Below, in pieces: positions 1 through 9,006 of a stretch of 64,000 nucleotides of DNA. Origin of the DNA: JANMMJ01 sp964543235 (GTDB lineage: Bacteria; Pseudomonadota; Alphaproteobacteria; Rhizobiales; Aestuariivirgaceae). The translations under genes and the position numbers were made by a program. The notes beneath the pieces were generated by a model. That model ran no database searches and was not told the DNA's origin. It saw nothing but the letters and a program-made list of their open reading frames with translations. The stretch spans positions 1-64,000 of the forward strand of contig CAZIXE010000002.1 of assembly GCA_964543235.1 (NCBI GenBank), in the 5' to 3' direction. Numbering within the stretch: position 1 is the first letter of the stretch; every line of letters starts with the position of its first letter.

Positions 1-2
1 AG

Positions 3-437
3 TGGCTCGAAACGGTGGAGGCCCAGGAGGACAACAACCTGTCCTTCAACCAGGCGACGACCCTCATCAACAAGTATGGCGATGAGCTGAAGGGCATCTT
101 CGGCATGACCTCGGTGGCAACCCCGGCTTCTGCAGAAGCCGTGACCCAGGCCGGCAAGTGTGGCTCGATCGCCGTCGTAGGGTTGGCCACGCCCAACGCC
201 ATGAAGCCCTATGTCGAGAAGGACTGCGTCAAGTCGGTGGTGCTGTGGAACCCGGTGGACCTTGGCTACGCCGCCATGCACGTGCTCCGCGCCGTGGCCG
301 ACGGCGCTCTGAAGCCGGGAGCAACCAGCGTCAAGGCCGGCAAGCTCGGCGATCTCCAGGTGATCAACGGCTCCGAAATCCTCCTCGGCGCGCCTTACAC
401 TTTCACCAAGGAGAATATCGGCCAGTTTGATTTCTGA
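3..437 (+). CDS. rhaS: L-rhamnose ABC transporter substrate-binding protein, 3' part
   Basis: The reading frame is open from the left edge, so only the C-terminal ~144 residues are present. It would be the periplasmic sugar-binding subunit of a rhamnose importer. The visible part has the fold-type sequence of the LacI/RbsB-like sugar-binding family, including a GMTSVATP segment and a C-terminus ending in an aromatic residue. The rhaD-rhaI genes follow directly on the same strand, which is what supports the rhamnose assignment rather than another sugar. The transporter ATPase and permease genes would lie to the left, outside the window. Confidence 0.8.
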   Translation, partial: WLETVEAQEDNNLSFNQATTLINKYGDELKGIFGMTSVATPASAEAVTQAGKCGSIAVVGLATPNAMKPYVEKDCVKSVVLWNPVDLGYAAMHVLRAVADGALKPGATSVKAGKLGDLQVINGSEILLGAPYTFTKENIGQFDF

Positions 438-450
438 TACGCGCACACCG

Positions 451-485
451 CTCGTCTTCTCCCCGCACAACGGGGAGAGGACGAG
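451..485. repeat. Palindromic hairpin between rhaS and rhaD
   Basis: Arms at 451-465 and 471-485 are complementary with a single mismatch around a 5-base loop. There is no T-run behind it. It sits between two genes of one operon, so it is more likely an mRNA-stabilising or differential-expression hairpin, or a small palindromic repeat, than a terminator. Confidence 0.6.
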
Positions 486-508
486 AAAGCCAATGAAAGT
501 GAGTAATC

Positions 509-2578
509 ATGACCAATTCCGTGACCGTTCCCTCGCTCTGGGATGATGCGAAGGCGGCCGCGCTCGACGAACCGGGCCTCCTGCTCTACCGCTCCAACCT
601 GCTCGGCGCCGATCTCCACATCACCAATTTCGGCGGCGGCAACACCTCTGCCAAGATCGGGGCGACAGACCCGCTGACCGGCAAGCCGGTCACCGTGCTC
701 TGGGTCAAGGGTTCGGGTGGCGATCTCGGCTCCATGAAGCTCGACGGCTTCGCCACCCTTTATCTGGACAAGCTTGAATCCCTCAAGGGCCTCTACAAGG
801 ATCTCTCGCAGGAAGACGAGATGGTCCACAACCTCAACCACTGCACTTTCAATCTCAACCCCCGCGCCGCCTCGATCGATACCTGCCTGCACGGCTATGT
901 GCCGCACCGCCATGTCGACCACGTCCATTCCGATGCGGTGATTGCCATTGCCGCGTCGAAGGACTCGGAACGCCTGACCCGCGAGGTGTTCGGCGACGAG
1001 ATGGGCTATCTGCCCTGGCAGCGCCCCGGCATCGACCTCGGCATCAAGCTCGGCGACATGGCGCGTAACAACCCCCACTTTGTCGGCGTCGTGCTGGGCT
1101 CGCACGGGCTCTTCACCTGGGGACCCGATTCGAAAAGCTGCTACGAAACCACGCTGCGCATCATCAACAAGGCCGCCGTCTGGCTGGAGGGCAACCGCCG
1201 GAAACCGGCCTTCGGCGGCGAGGCGGTGAAAGCCCTTGATCCAAGCGAACGCCGCGCCGCAGCCATCCGCCTCATGCCGGAGATCAGGGGCCGCATTTCG
1301 AAACAGGAGTACAAGATCGGCCATTTCACCGACGCTCCGGAAGTCCTCGAATTCGTCAATTCGAAGCAGCTCGGCGAACTGGCGCCGCTCGGGACCTCCT
1401 GCCCCGACCATTTCCTGCGCACCAAGATCAGGCCGCTGATCGTGCCGCATGATGCCGGCGGCGCGGCGCTCGACAAGCTGATCGAGGGTTACCGCGCCGA
1501 TTACGCCGCCTACTACGAGCGCTGCAGGCATCCCGACTCGCCCAAACTCCGCGATCCCAACGCGGTGATCTATCTGGTGCCGCAGGTCGGCATGATTTCC
1601 TTCGCCAGGGACAAGGCAACGGCCCGCATTGCTTCTGAGTTCTACGTCAACGCCATCAATGTGATGCGGGGCGCCTCCGGCGTCTCCGCCTACATGGGCC
1701 TTCCCGAACAGGAGGCCTTCAACATCGAATACTGGCTCCTCGAGGAGGCCAAGCTCCAGCGCATGCCGAAGCCGAAAAACCTTGCCGGACGCGTGGCGCT
1801 GGTGACCGGCGCCGCGGGTGGCATCGGCTCCGCCATTGCCGCCAGGCTGCTCGCGGAGGGCGCCTGCGTCGTGCTCGCCGACATCGACCGGAAGTCGCTG
1901 GACGAGACCGTGGCGGGTTTCGCGGCGGCCTACGGCAGGGACAATGTCCGGGGCGTCATCGTCGATGTCACGAGCGAGGAAGCGGTGATTGCCGGCGTCA
2001 GCACCGCCATCGCCGAATTCGGCGGCCTCGACATGGCCGTCAACAACGCCGGCATCACGCTCGCCGCTGCGGTCGAGGACACGACTCTCGACCTCTGGAA
2101 CCGCAACATGGCGATCCTCGGTACCGGCTACTTCCTGGTGGCCCGCGAGGCCTACCGCCTGATGAAGTCGCAAGGGCTGGGCGGTTCCATGGTCTTCATC
2201 GGCTCCAAGAATGCCATCGCCGCCTCGCCCGGCGCCTCCGCCTATTGTTCGGTCAAGGCCGCGGAGGTCCATCTCGCCCGCTGCATGGCGCTGGAAGGCG
2301 CTCCCCATGGCATCCGCGTCAATGTCGTCAATCCCGATGCGGTGTTGAAGGGCTCCAAGATCTGGCAGGGACCTTGGCGCCAGCAGCGCGCCGCATCGCT
2401 GAGGATCAGCGAGGACGAACTCGAGGAGCATTACCGCAAGCGCTCGCTGCTGCAGCGCTCGGTCTACCCGGAGGATATCGCCGAAGCCGTCTATTTCTTC
2501 GCCTCCGATCTCTCCAGCAAGTCGACCGGCAACTTCCTCAATGTCGATGCCGGCAACGCCGCCTCCTTCACGAGGTGA
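509..2578 (+). CDS. rhaD: Bifunctional rhamnulose-1-phosphate aldolase / short-chain dehydrogenase
   Basis: 689 residues in two domains. Residues ~1-420 are a class II (zinc) aldolase domain with His-rich segments (HGYVPHRHVDHVHSDA and GSHGLFTWG) that carry the likely metal ligands. Residues ~425-689 are a short-chain dehydrogenase with the cofactor motif TGAAGGIG, the NNAG motif and the active-site YCSVK. This fusion is the form known from rhizobial rhamnose catabolism: the aldolase cleaves rhamnulose-1-phosphate to dihydroxyacetone phosphate and L-lactaldehyde, and the dehydrogenase half is presumed to oxidise the lactaldehyde. rhaI starts 4 bases after its stop, which indicates co-translation. 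Confidence 0.93.
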   Translation: MTNSVTVPSLWDDAKAAALDEPGLLLYRSNLLGADLHITNFGGGNTSAKIGATDPLTGKPVTVLWVKGSGGDLGSMKLDGFATLYLDKLESLKGLYKDLSQEDEMVHNLNHCTFNLNPRAASIDTCLHGYVPHRHVDHVHSDAVIAIAASKDSERLTREVFGDEMGYLPWQRPGIDLGIKLGDMARNNPHFVGVVLGSHGLFTWGPDSKSCYETTLRIINKAAVWLEGNRRKPAFGGEAVKALDPSERRAAAIRLMPEIRGRISKQEYKIGHFTDAPEVLEFVNSKQLGELAPLGTSCPDHFLRTKIRPLIVPHDAGGAALDKLIEGYRADYAAYYERCRHPDSPKLRDPNAVIYLVPQVGMISFARDKATARIASEFYVNAINVMRGASGVSAYMGLPEQEAFNIEYWLLEEAKLQRMPKPKNLAGRVALVTGAAGGIGSAIAARLLAEGACVVLADIDRKSLDETVAGFAAAYGRDNVRGVIVDVTSEEAVIAGVSTAIAEFGGLDMAVNNAGITLAAAVEDTTLDLWNRNMAILGTGYFLVAREAYRLMKSQGLGGSMVFIGSKNAIAASPGASAYCSVKAAEVHLARCMALEGAPHGIRVNVVNPDAVLKGSKIWQGPWRQQRAASLRISEDELEEHYRKRSLLQRSVYPEDIAEAVYFFASDLSSKSTGNFLNVDAGNAASFTR

Positions 2579-2581
2579 GTC

Positions 2582-3874
2582 ATGAGCTTTGCAATCTCCG
2601 CCGATTTCATCGCCGGCCAGAACCGCAAGATCGAAGCCGCCCACGCTGAGGACTATGAAGCACTGGCCCGCCAGCTGGCCCGCCGCGGCCTTGATATCGA
2701 GGCCCTGACGCAGCGCGCCATGGCTTACGCCGTCGCCGTACCGACCTGGGGGGTTGGCACCGGCGGCACCCGCTTTGCAAGGTTTCCAGGACCCGGCGAG
2801 CCCCGTCACATTCACGACAAGCTCGAGGATTGCGGCGTCATCAACCAGCTCTCGCGCGCGACCCCCACCGTCTCGCCGCATTTTCCCTGGGACAAGGTGG
2901 CAGACTACAACGCGCTCCGCCAGGAAGCAGCCTCCCACGCGCTGGGTTTCGATGCGGTGAATTCCAACACGTTCCAGGACGCGCCCGGCCAGCAACATTC
3001 CTACAAGTTCGGCTCGCTGACCCATGCCGACCGCGCGACCCGGCAGCAGGCCGTCGAGCACAATATCGAATGCATCGAGATCGGCAGGAAGCTGGGCTCG
3101 ACCGCGCTCACCGTCTGGATTGCCGATGGCGCGAATTTCGCCGGCCAGTCCAGCCTCAGCCGGGCCTTCGACCGCTATCTTGAATCGCTTGCCGCGATCT
3201 ATGCGGAGCTGCCGAAGGATTGGTGCGTTTTCCTCGAGCACAAGCTCTATGAGCCCGCCTTTTACTCAACGGTGATCGCCGACTGGGGTTCGAGCTACAT
3301 GGCTGCAACCGAGCTGGGCCCCAAGGCCAAATGCCTCGTCGATCTTGGCCACCACGCCCCCAACACCAACATCGAGCAGATCGTCTCCCGCCTGATTCGC
3401 GCCCGGAAGCTGGCGGGCTTCCACTTCAACGACTCGAAATACGGCGATGACGATCTTGATTCGGGTTCGGTGGACCCCTTCCGCCTGTTCCTGGTGTTCA
3501 ACGAGCTCGTCGACGCCGAGATGCGCAAGGCACCGGGCTTCGCGCCAGCCTACATGATCGACCAGTCGCACAATGTCACCGATCCGATCGAGAGCCTGAT
3601 CGCGTCGGCCGGCGAGATTCTCAGGGCCTATGTTCAGGCCTCGCTGATCGACCGCGCAGCACTGGCCGCCGCCCAGGAGGCAAGCGACGTGATGCTGGGC
3701 CACCGCATCGTCAAGCAGGCCTTCGTGACCGACGTCTCGCCGATCCTCGCCGAGGCCAGGAAGCGCAAGGGCGGCGCCCTTGACCCCATCGCCTGCTATC
3801 GCGCTTCGGGCTACCGCGCCGCCAAGGCGGGCGAACGCCCGGCCGCCGCCGGCACTTCCGCGGGGATCGTATAG
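2582..3874 (+). CDS. rhaI: L-rhamnose isomerase
   Basis: 430 residues, the length of the rhizobial RhaI family (TIM-barrel sugar isomerases), interconverting L-rhamnose and L-rhamnulose. Acidic and His-containing segments typical of metal-binding xylose-isomerase-like barrels are seen (FLEHKLYEPAF, LVDLGHHAPNTNIEQ, FHFNDSKYGDDDLDSGS). It directly follows rhaD, and the ATG lies three bases past the rhaD stop. A rhamnulokinase gene is not in the window and would be to the left. Confidence 0.93.
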   Translation: MSFAISADFIAGQNRKIEAAHAEDYEALARQLARRGLDIEALTQRAMAYAVAVPTWGVGTGGTRFARFPGPGEPRHIHDKLEDCGVINQLSRATPTVSPHFPWDKVADYNALRQEAASHALGFDAVNSNTFQDAPGQQHSYKFGSLTHADRATRQQAVEHNIECIEIGRKLGSTALTVWIADGANFAGQSSLSRAFDRYLESLAAIYAELPKDWCVFLEHKLYEPAFYSTVIADWGSSYMAATELGPKAKCLVDLGHHAPNTNIEQIVSRLIRARKLAGFHFNDSKYGDDDLDSGSVDPFRLFLVFNELVDAEMRKAPGFAPAYMIDQSHNVTDPIESLIASAGEILRAYVQASLIDRAALAAAQEASDVMLGHRIVKQAFVTDVSPILAEARKRKGGALDPIACYRASGYRAAKAGERPAAAGTSAGIV

Positions 3875-3932
3875 CATCGCCGCATGCCCGCCCTCGCTTG
3901 GAGGCGCTGCCGACATTGGCTATGTGTCGCCC

Positions 3933-5168
3933 ATGACTGACCGCGACCGCTGCCTTGCCCTCGACCTTGCCGATCCCCTGCGTGGCCGCCGCGACCTCTT
4001 CGCAATCCCCGCGGATCTGATCTATCTCGACGGCAATTCGCTGGGCGTCCTGCCCCGCAATGTCGCCGGCCGCCTTTCGCACACCGTGTCGGAGCAATGG
4101 GGCCGCGACCTCATCACCTCCTGGAACGTCAATGGCTGGTTCGACCTGCCGCGCCGGGTCGGCGACCGCATCGCCCGCCTGATCGGCGCACCCGCCGGCA
4201 CGGTCGTCGCCGCCGACACCATCTCGATCAACCTCTACAAGCTTTTGGGCGCGGCGCTGAGGCTCCGCCCCGGGCGCAAGGTCATTCTTTCCGACACCGG
4301 CAATTTCCCGACCGATCTCTACATGGCCCAGGGCCTCGTCGATTTTCTCGGCCACCGCCACGAACTGCGGCTCGTGGCGCCTGAGGGTGTTGAAGCGGCG
4401 ATCAGCAAGGACGTGGCCGTGCTCATGCTGACCGACGTCGACTACCGCACCGCCAGGCGCCACGATATGCTGGCCCTGACCCGCGCCGCCCATCGCAACG
4501 GCGCGCTGGTCATCTGGGATCTCGCCCATTCGGCCGGCGCACTCCCCGTCGATCTTGAAAGCTGCAACGCCGATTTCGCCGTGGGCTGCACCTACAAGTA
4601 CCTGAACGGCGGGCCCGGCGCCCCCGCCTTTCTCTATGTGCGGCCGGACCTGCAGGATGAGGTGCAATCGCCGCTGTCCGGCTGGTGGGGCCATGCCAAG
4701 CCCTTTGCTTTCGACCTCGACTACCAGCCGGCGCCGGGCATTCTCCGCCAGCAATGCGGCACCCAGGCCATCCTCGCCATGGCCGCCCTCGATGCCGCCC
4801 TCGACGCCTTTGACGGCATCGACATGACGGCCGTGCGTGCCAAGTCCCTGGCCCTGGCCGAACTCTTCATCGCCCGCGTCGAGACCCTGTGCGGCCCCTT
4901 CGGCGTAAGCCTCGCCGGGCCTCGCGATCTCGCGGCGCGCGGTTCGCATGTATCGTTCCACTGTCCCAACGGCTACGCCGTGATGCAGGCACTGATTGCC
5001 GACCGCGTCATCGGCGATTTCCGCAGCCCCGATCTGATCCGCTTCGGCCTCACCCCGCTCTACACCCGCTTCGTCGATGTCTGGGACGCCGCTGGGCGCC
5101 TGCATGCGATCCTCGCCTCGCGCCGCTGGGACCGCCCCGAATGGCTGGCGCAGAAGCCCGTCACATGA
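3933..5168 (+). CDS. kynU: Kynureninase
   Basis: 411 residues from the ATG at 3933. It is a fold-type I PLP enzyme that hydrolyses L-kynurenine to anthranilate and L-alanine. Family motifs are intact: YLDGNSLGVLP near residue 31, NFPTDLYMAQGL near 124, IWDLAHSAGALPVDL near 194, and the PLP lysine K222 in CTYKYLNGGPGAP. An in-frame upstream extension would reach into rhaI, and the family N-terminus fits the ATG chosen. The stop overlaps the start of kynB (ATGA), so the two are translationally coupled. No tryptophan 2,3-dioxygenase gene (kynA) is in the window. Confidence 0.92.
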   Translation: MTDRDRCLALDLADPLRGRRDLFAIPADLIYLDGNSLGVLPRNVAGRLSHTVSEQWGRDLITSWNVNGWFDLPRRVGDRIARLIGAPAGTVVAADTISINLYKLLGAALRLRPGRKVILSDTGNFPTDLYMAQGLVDFLGHRHELRLVAPEGVEAAISKDVAVLMLTDVDYRTARRHDMLALTRAAHRNGALVIWDLAHSAGALPVDLESCNADFAVGCTYKYLNGGPGAPAFLYVRPDLQDEVQSPLSGWWGHAKPFAFDLDYQPAPGILRQQCGTQAILAMAALDAALDAFDGIDMTAVRAKSLALAELFIARVETLCGPFGVSLAGPRDLAARGSHVSFHCPNGYAVMQALIADRVIGDFRSPDLIRFGLTPLYTRFVDVWDAAGRLHAILASRRWDRPEWLAQKPVT

Positions 5169-5791
5169 TCATCGACATCTCGCAGCCCCTCTCTCCCGGC
5201 ATGGCATTCTTCCCCGGCGATGCCCCCTACGCCGAAAGCCCAACCTTCACCATCGCGCCCGGCTGCCCCGTCAACGTCGCCCGCCTCAGCCTCTCGGTCC
5301 ATTGCGGCACCCATGCCGACGCGCCGCTTCACTACAGTGCCGCCGGCGCCCCCATCGGCGCCCTGCCGCTCGATCCCTTCATCGGCCCCTGCCGCGTCAT
5401 CGACGCCCGCGCCGCGACGCCCCTGGCCTTGCCGGAGCACATCGCCGCCGCCCTGTCCGGCTGCCCGCCCCGCATTCTGCTCCGCCTCACGGACGCACCC
5501 GATCCGAAGTCATGGCCTACGGGGTTCCGCGCCCTGGCGCCGGAACTGATCGATTATCTCGCCGCCTGCGGTGTGCGGCTGGTCGGCATCGACACCCCCT
5601 CCGTCGATCCCGAGACGTCGAAGACCCTGCCGGCCCATCTGGCCGCGCTTCGTCATGACCTGCGCATCCTCGAGAACCTGGTGCTCGTCCATGTGACGCC
5701 GGGTGACTATGAACTCATCGCCCTGCCCCTGCGTCTCGAAAATCTCGATGCCTCGCCGGTTCGCGCCATCTTGCGGCCACTTCCCCTGTAA
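5165..5791 (+). CDS. kynB: Kynurenine formamidase (cyclase family)
   Basis: 208 residues, the usual KynB length. It hydrolyses N-formylkynurenine to kynurenine and formate. The metal-binding signature of the cyclase family is visible as HCGTHADAPLHY at ~residues 39-50, and the IDTPSVDP segment typical of KynB lies near 139. The start was set at 5165, where ATGA overlaps the kynU stop. Isatin hydrolases share the same fold and motif but are usually longer; the tight coupling to kynU favours KynB. Confidence 0.9.
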   Translation: MIIDISQPLSPGMAFFPGDAPYAESPTFTIAPGCPVNVARLSLSVHCGTHADAPLHYSAAGAPIGALPLDPFIGPCRVIDARAATPLALPEHIAAALSGCPPRILLRLTDAPDPKSWPTGFRALAPELIDYLAACGVRLVGIDTPSVDPETSKTLPAHLAALRHDLRILENLVLVHVTPGDYELIALPLRLENLDASPVRAILRPLPL

Positions 5792-5814
5792 ACTATCCAC
5801 GCGGGGGACACATC

Positions 5815-7179
5815 ATGACCGGCTTTGCATTTCAGACCGCGGCGGCGCTCGCTAGGAGATTGCGCAAGGGCGCCATCGATCCTGTCGATCTGGCCGAATG
5901 GACCTTCGAGGCGATTGCCGCCTGCGACGATCAGGCGATCTTCACCGGACTCACCCGGGACCGCGCCCTGAAGGAGGCAAAGTCCGCCCGCCGCCGCCTC
6001 AAGGCCGGCCGGCCCGCCGGCCTCCTCGATGGCGTGCCCATTGGCTGGAAGGACCTCTTCGACATCGAAGGCCGGGTCACCACCGCGGGTTCCGTGGTGC
6101 TCAAGGACGATCCGCCCGCCGGGCGCGACGCGGCCCTTGTCGCGGCCGCGCGCGCTGGCGGCCTCGTCTCGATCGGCAGCCTCAACATGACCGAGTTCGC
6201 CTATTCCGGCATCGGCCTCAATCCCCATTACGGCACGCCGCGCAACCCCTTTGGCAAGGGCGAGCCCCGCATTCCCGGCGGCTCCTCCTCGGGTTCGGGC
6301 GTGGTCGTTGCCAGAGGCCTCCTGCCGCTCGCCATCGGCACCGATACCGGCGGCTCGGTCCGCATCCCGGCCTCCTTCAACGGCATTGCCGGCTACAAGA
6401 GCTCGACCGGCCACTATCCCATGGACGGCGTCTTTCCGCTGTCCCGCACTCTCGATTCCCTGGGGCCGCTGGCGCACACGGTTGAGGATTGCGTCCTGGC
6501 CGACACCGCGCTGCGCGGCCTGCAGCGCGTCAATATCCGCCCGCAGCCGCCCCGGGGCCTGCGCATCCTCGTGCCCCGCAACGTCGTGTTTGACGGCTGC
6601 GAATCCGACGTCGCAGCCAACTTCGAGGCGGCCCTGTCACGCCTGTCGCGCGCCGGCGCCCGCATCATCCGCACCGCTTTTCCGGTCTTCGACGCCATCA
6701 TGGACCTGATCGCCAGGCGTGGTCATCTGCTGGGTCCGGAAGCCCTTCATGTGCACTGGGACCGCGTGCATGGTCCGGAGGCCGGGCGCATGGATCCCCG
6801 CGTCGCCACCCGCATTCTGGCCGCCGGGAAAATGACGGCCGTGGATCTGGTGGACGTGCTGCAGCAGCGCCGCCGCCTGATCGCCGAAGCCTCAGACCTC
6901 ATCGGCGACAACTATGTCGCCTTTCCGGCAACCCCGCATGTCGCCATGCCGATCACCCCCCTCGAGGCGGACCAGGACGAGTTTTTCCGTGCCAATGCCA
7001 GGACGCTGCGCAATACCATGCTCGGGAACTTCCTCGACTGGTGCGGAGTGTCAATGCCAAGCGGCCGCGACCGGGAAGGCATGCCGACGGGCTTCCTGTT
7101 GAATGCGCCGCATGGCCGCGACCGCCAGCTTCTGGCCGCCGCCTGGGGCTTGGAGGATCTGGTCAGGCCGGGTCCCTGA
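5815..7179 (+). CDS. Amidase signature family hydrolase
   Basis: 454 residues. The Ser-cisSer-Lys triad region is intact: K79 in GWKDLFDI, the Ser-rich PGGSSSGSG at ~154-162, and the nucleophile S181 in GTDTGGSVRIP. The family includes GatA, acylamidases and indoleacetamide hydrolase; no gatB or gatC is nearby, so it is a catabolic amidase rather than the tRNA enzyme. It starts 23 bases after kynB with the same orientation, suggesting it removes an amide or acyl group from a compound of the same pathway. Its last 17 bases overlap the convergent 3' end of livM. Confidence 0.85.
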   Translation: MTGFAFQTAAALARRLRKGAIDPVDLAEWTFEAIAACDDQAIFTGLTRDRALKEAKSARRRLKAGRPAGLLDGVPIGWKDLFDIEGRVTTAGSVVLKDDPPAGRDAALVAAARAGGLVSIGSLNMTEFAYSGIGLNPHYGTPRNPFGKGEPRIPGGSSSGSGVVVARGLLPLAIGTDTGGSVRIPASFNGIAGYKSSTGHYPMDGVFPLSRTLDSLGPLAHTVEDCVLADTALRGLQRVNIRPQPPRGLRILVPRNVVFDGCESDVAANFEAALSRLSRAGARIIRTAFPVFDAIMDLIARRGHLLGPEALHVHWDRVHGPEAGRMDPRVATRILAAGKMTAVDLVDVLQQRRRLIAEASDLIGDNYVAFPATPHVAMPITPLEADQDEFFRANARTLRNTMLGNFLDWCGVSMPSGRDREGMPTGFLLNAPHGRDRQLLAAAWGLEDLVRPGP

Positions 7180-8116
7180 AGCGGACCGGCGGCGACTTTT
7201 CGGGAATGAGCCCGGTTCGGTAGCGCTGCAGTACGAACTGCAGCAGGAGGCCGATCAGCAGCATGCGGATGTAGGAGGAGCGGGTCGCCCATTCCGGCGG
7301 CAGCCGGTTGGTGAAGATTTCGGTGAACGACCAGATCGCCCAGATGCCGAGTGCCCCGGCAATGGCCCCGCGGTTGTTGCCGGATCCGCCGGCCATCAGC
7401 ATCACCCAGACCAGGAAAGTCACCACCAGCGGCTCTGTTGCGGTCGGTGACAGGAACTTGAAGTAATGCGCCGACAGCCCGCCCGCTATGCCCATCAGCG
7501 CCGCGCCGATCACGAAGGTCTGCAGCCGGAACCACGCGACATCCTTGCCCACCGCCGCCGCCGCGTCTTCATTGTCGCGAATGGCCCTGAGCGTCCGGCC
7601 CCACGGGCTGTCATGCAGGCGCTGGCTCATGAAATAGATGAGTGCCACCACCAGCCACACCGATGCGAGGAACACGAGGTCGGCGGCGCGTCCCTGCACC
7701 GGCCCGCCGAACGGCCGCGGGATGCCGGAAATGCCGAGGCTGCCATTGGTGAGCCATGCTTCATTGACGATGATGAGCCTGAGGATTTCGGCAATGCCGA
7801 TCGACGCCATGGCGAGATAGTCGCTCTTGAGCCGGATGCAGATCTTGGCGACCGCCCAGCCGGCGGCCCCGGCGACGATGGCCGCGGCCGCCAGTCCCAG
7901 CGGTATCGGCAGCGCAAAGCCGCCGAGATGCTTGTCCGAGGCCTGGGTGGTGGCGATTGCCGAGGCATAGGCGCCGACCGCAAAGAAGCCGGCGATGCCG
8001 GCGTTGAACAGCCCGCCCATGCCCCACTGGATGTTGAGGGCAAGGCACAGCACCGCATAGATGCCACCCATGATCAGGAAGCCGACGGCGAAGAAGAACA
8101 GCCCGGTAGGATCCAT
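7163..8116 (-). CDS. livM: Branched-chain amino acid-type ABC transporter permease LivM
   Basis: 317 hydrophobic residues with about eight to nine membrane segments and the LivM-type core (GNNRGAIAGALGIWAIW near the C-terminus, RAIRDNEDAAAAVGKD in the cytoplasmic EAA-like loop). The ATG at 8116 overlaps the livH stop (TGATG), so the pair is coupled. It is the last gene of the minus-strand operon that starts with the second kynureninase, so the imported substrate is probably the pathway substrate rather than leucine. The 3' end overlaps the convergent amidase gene. Confidence 0.9.
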   Translation of the reverse strand: MDPTGLFFFAVGFLIMGGIYAVLCLALNIQWGMGGLFNAGIAGFFAVGAYASAIATTQASDKHLGGFALPIPLGLAAAAIVAGAAGWAVAKICIRLKSDYLAMASIGIAEILRLIIVNEAWLTNGSLGISGIPRPFGGPVQGRAADLVFLASVWLVVALIYFMSQRLHDSPWGRTLRAIRDNEDAAAAVGKDVAWFRLQTFVIGAALMGIAGGLSAHYFKFLSPTATEPLVVTFLVWVMLMAGGSGNNRGAIAGALGIWAIWSFTEIFTNRLPPEWATRSSYIRMLLIGLLLQFVLQRYRTGLIPEKSPPVRFRDPA

Positions 8117-9006
8117 CAGAGCAGCCTCCCCCGGAACAGCCCCTGCGGCCTGAAGATGAGGAGCGCCACCATGATGAAGAAGCCGACCGCCGTCTTGTAG
8201 GAGGGCGAAATCAGCGAGGCATCGCCGATCCAATTGTAGGTCGACAGTTCCTCGGCGAGCCCGATGATGAGCCCGCCCGCCATGGCGCCCATCGGCTTGC
8301 CGATCCCGCCCAGGATTGTGGCGGCGAACATCGGCAGCAGCAGGTTCCAGCCCATGTTCGGGTGGACATCGGTATCGAGCCCGGCAATCACGCCGGCTGC
8401 GGCCGCTAGGCTGGCGCCGATGATCCAGGTCCAGCGGATGACGCGGTCGGTATCGAGGCCCGATACCGCTGCGAGTTCGGGATCATCGGCCACCGCGCGC
8501 ATGGCGCGTCCCGTCTTGGAGCGCGTGAGAAAGAGATGCAGGCCGGCCGCAATGACCGCGGTGATGACGATGGCCTGGGCATGCAGCAGGGAGACGCGGA
8601 ACGTATCGAACAGCACCAGCGGCGGTGTCACCCCGCGCACGAACACCTGGTTGTCGGCGCCCCACAGCAGCTGCGCCAGCGAGCGGAAGATCAGCGCCAC
8701 GCCGAATGACGAGATCACCGTGTAGATCGTCGGCAGCTTGCGCAACGGCCGGTAGAACAGCCGGTCGACGGCAAGCGCCGCGCCGATTGCCAGGGCCACG
8801 CCGAATGGCAGCAGCAGCAGCGGCGGCAGCGGCATGAGCCAGACCGCCGTCAGCGTGCCATAGGCGCCGAGTGTCATGACATCGCCATGCGCGAAATGGG
8901 CAAAGCGCAGGATGCCGAAGATCATCGAGATGCCCACCGCCCCCAGCGCATAGATCGAGCCCAGCGTCAGCGCCGGAATGAGGTAGAAATTGATGAACTC
9001 GATCAT
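8116..9006 (-). CDS. livH: Branched-chain amino acid-type ABC transporter permease LivH
   Basis: 296 residues of multi-spanning inner-membrane protein with the LivH signature (GAVGISMIFGILRFAHFAHG near residue 20, and RAVADDPELAAVSGLD in the loop contacting the ATPase). It pairs with LivM to form the translocation channel. Its start overlaps the end of livF by four bases and its stop overlaps the livM start. Confidence 0.92.
   Translation of the reverse strand: MIEFINFYLIPALTLGSIYALGAVGISMIFGILRFAHFAHGDVMTLGAYGTLTAVWLMPLPPLLLLPFGVALAIGAALAVDRLFYRPLRKLPTIYTVISSFGVALIFRSLAQLLWGADNQVFVRGVTPPLVLFDTFRVSLLHAQAIVITAVIAAGLHLFLTRSKTGRAMRAVADDPELAAVSGLDTDRVIRWTWIIGASLAAAAGVIAGLDTDVHPNMGWNLLLPMFAATILGGIGKPMGAMAGGLIIGLAEELSTYNWIGDASLISPSYKTAVGFFIMVALLIFRPQGLFRGRLL

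Noticed and set aside
395..3241. A 948-codon open frame on the minus strand opposite rhaD-rhaI
   Set aside because: It is antisense to two clear enzyme genes, low in family-like motifs, and Arg/Gly/Ala-rich as expected for the reverse frame of high-GC DNA.
5165..5791. Isatin hydrolase as an alternative to kynurenine formamidase
   Set aside because: The metal motif is shared, but the ~208-residue length and the ATGA coupling to kynU fit KynB better; kept as a secondary possibility.
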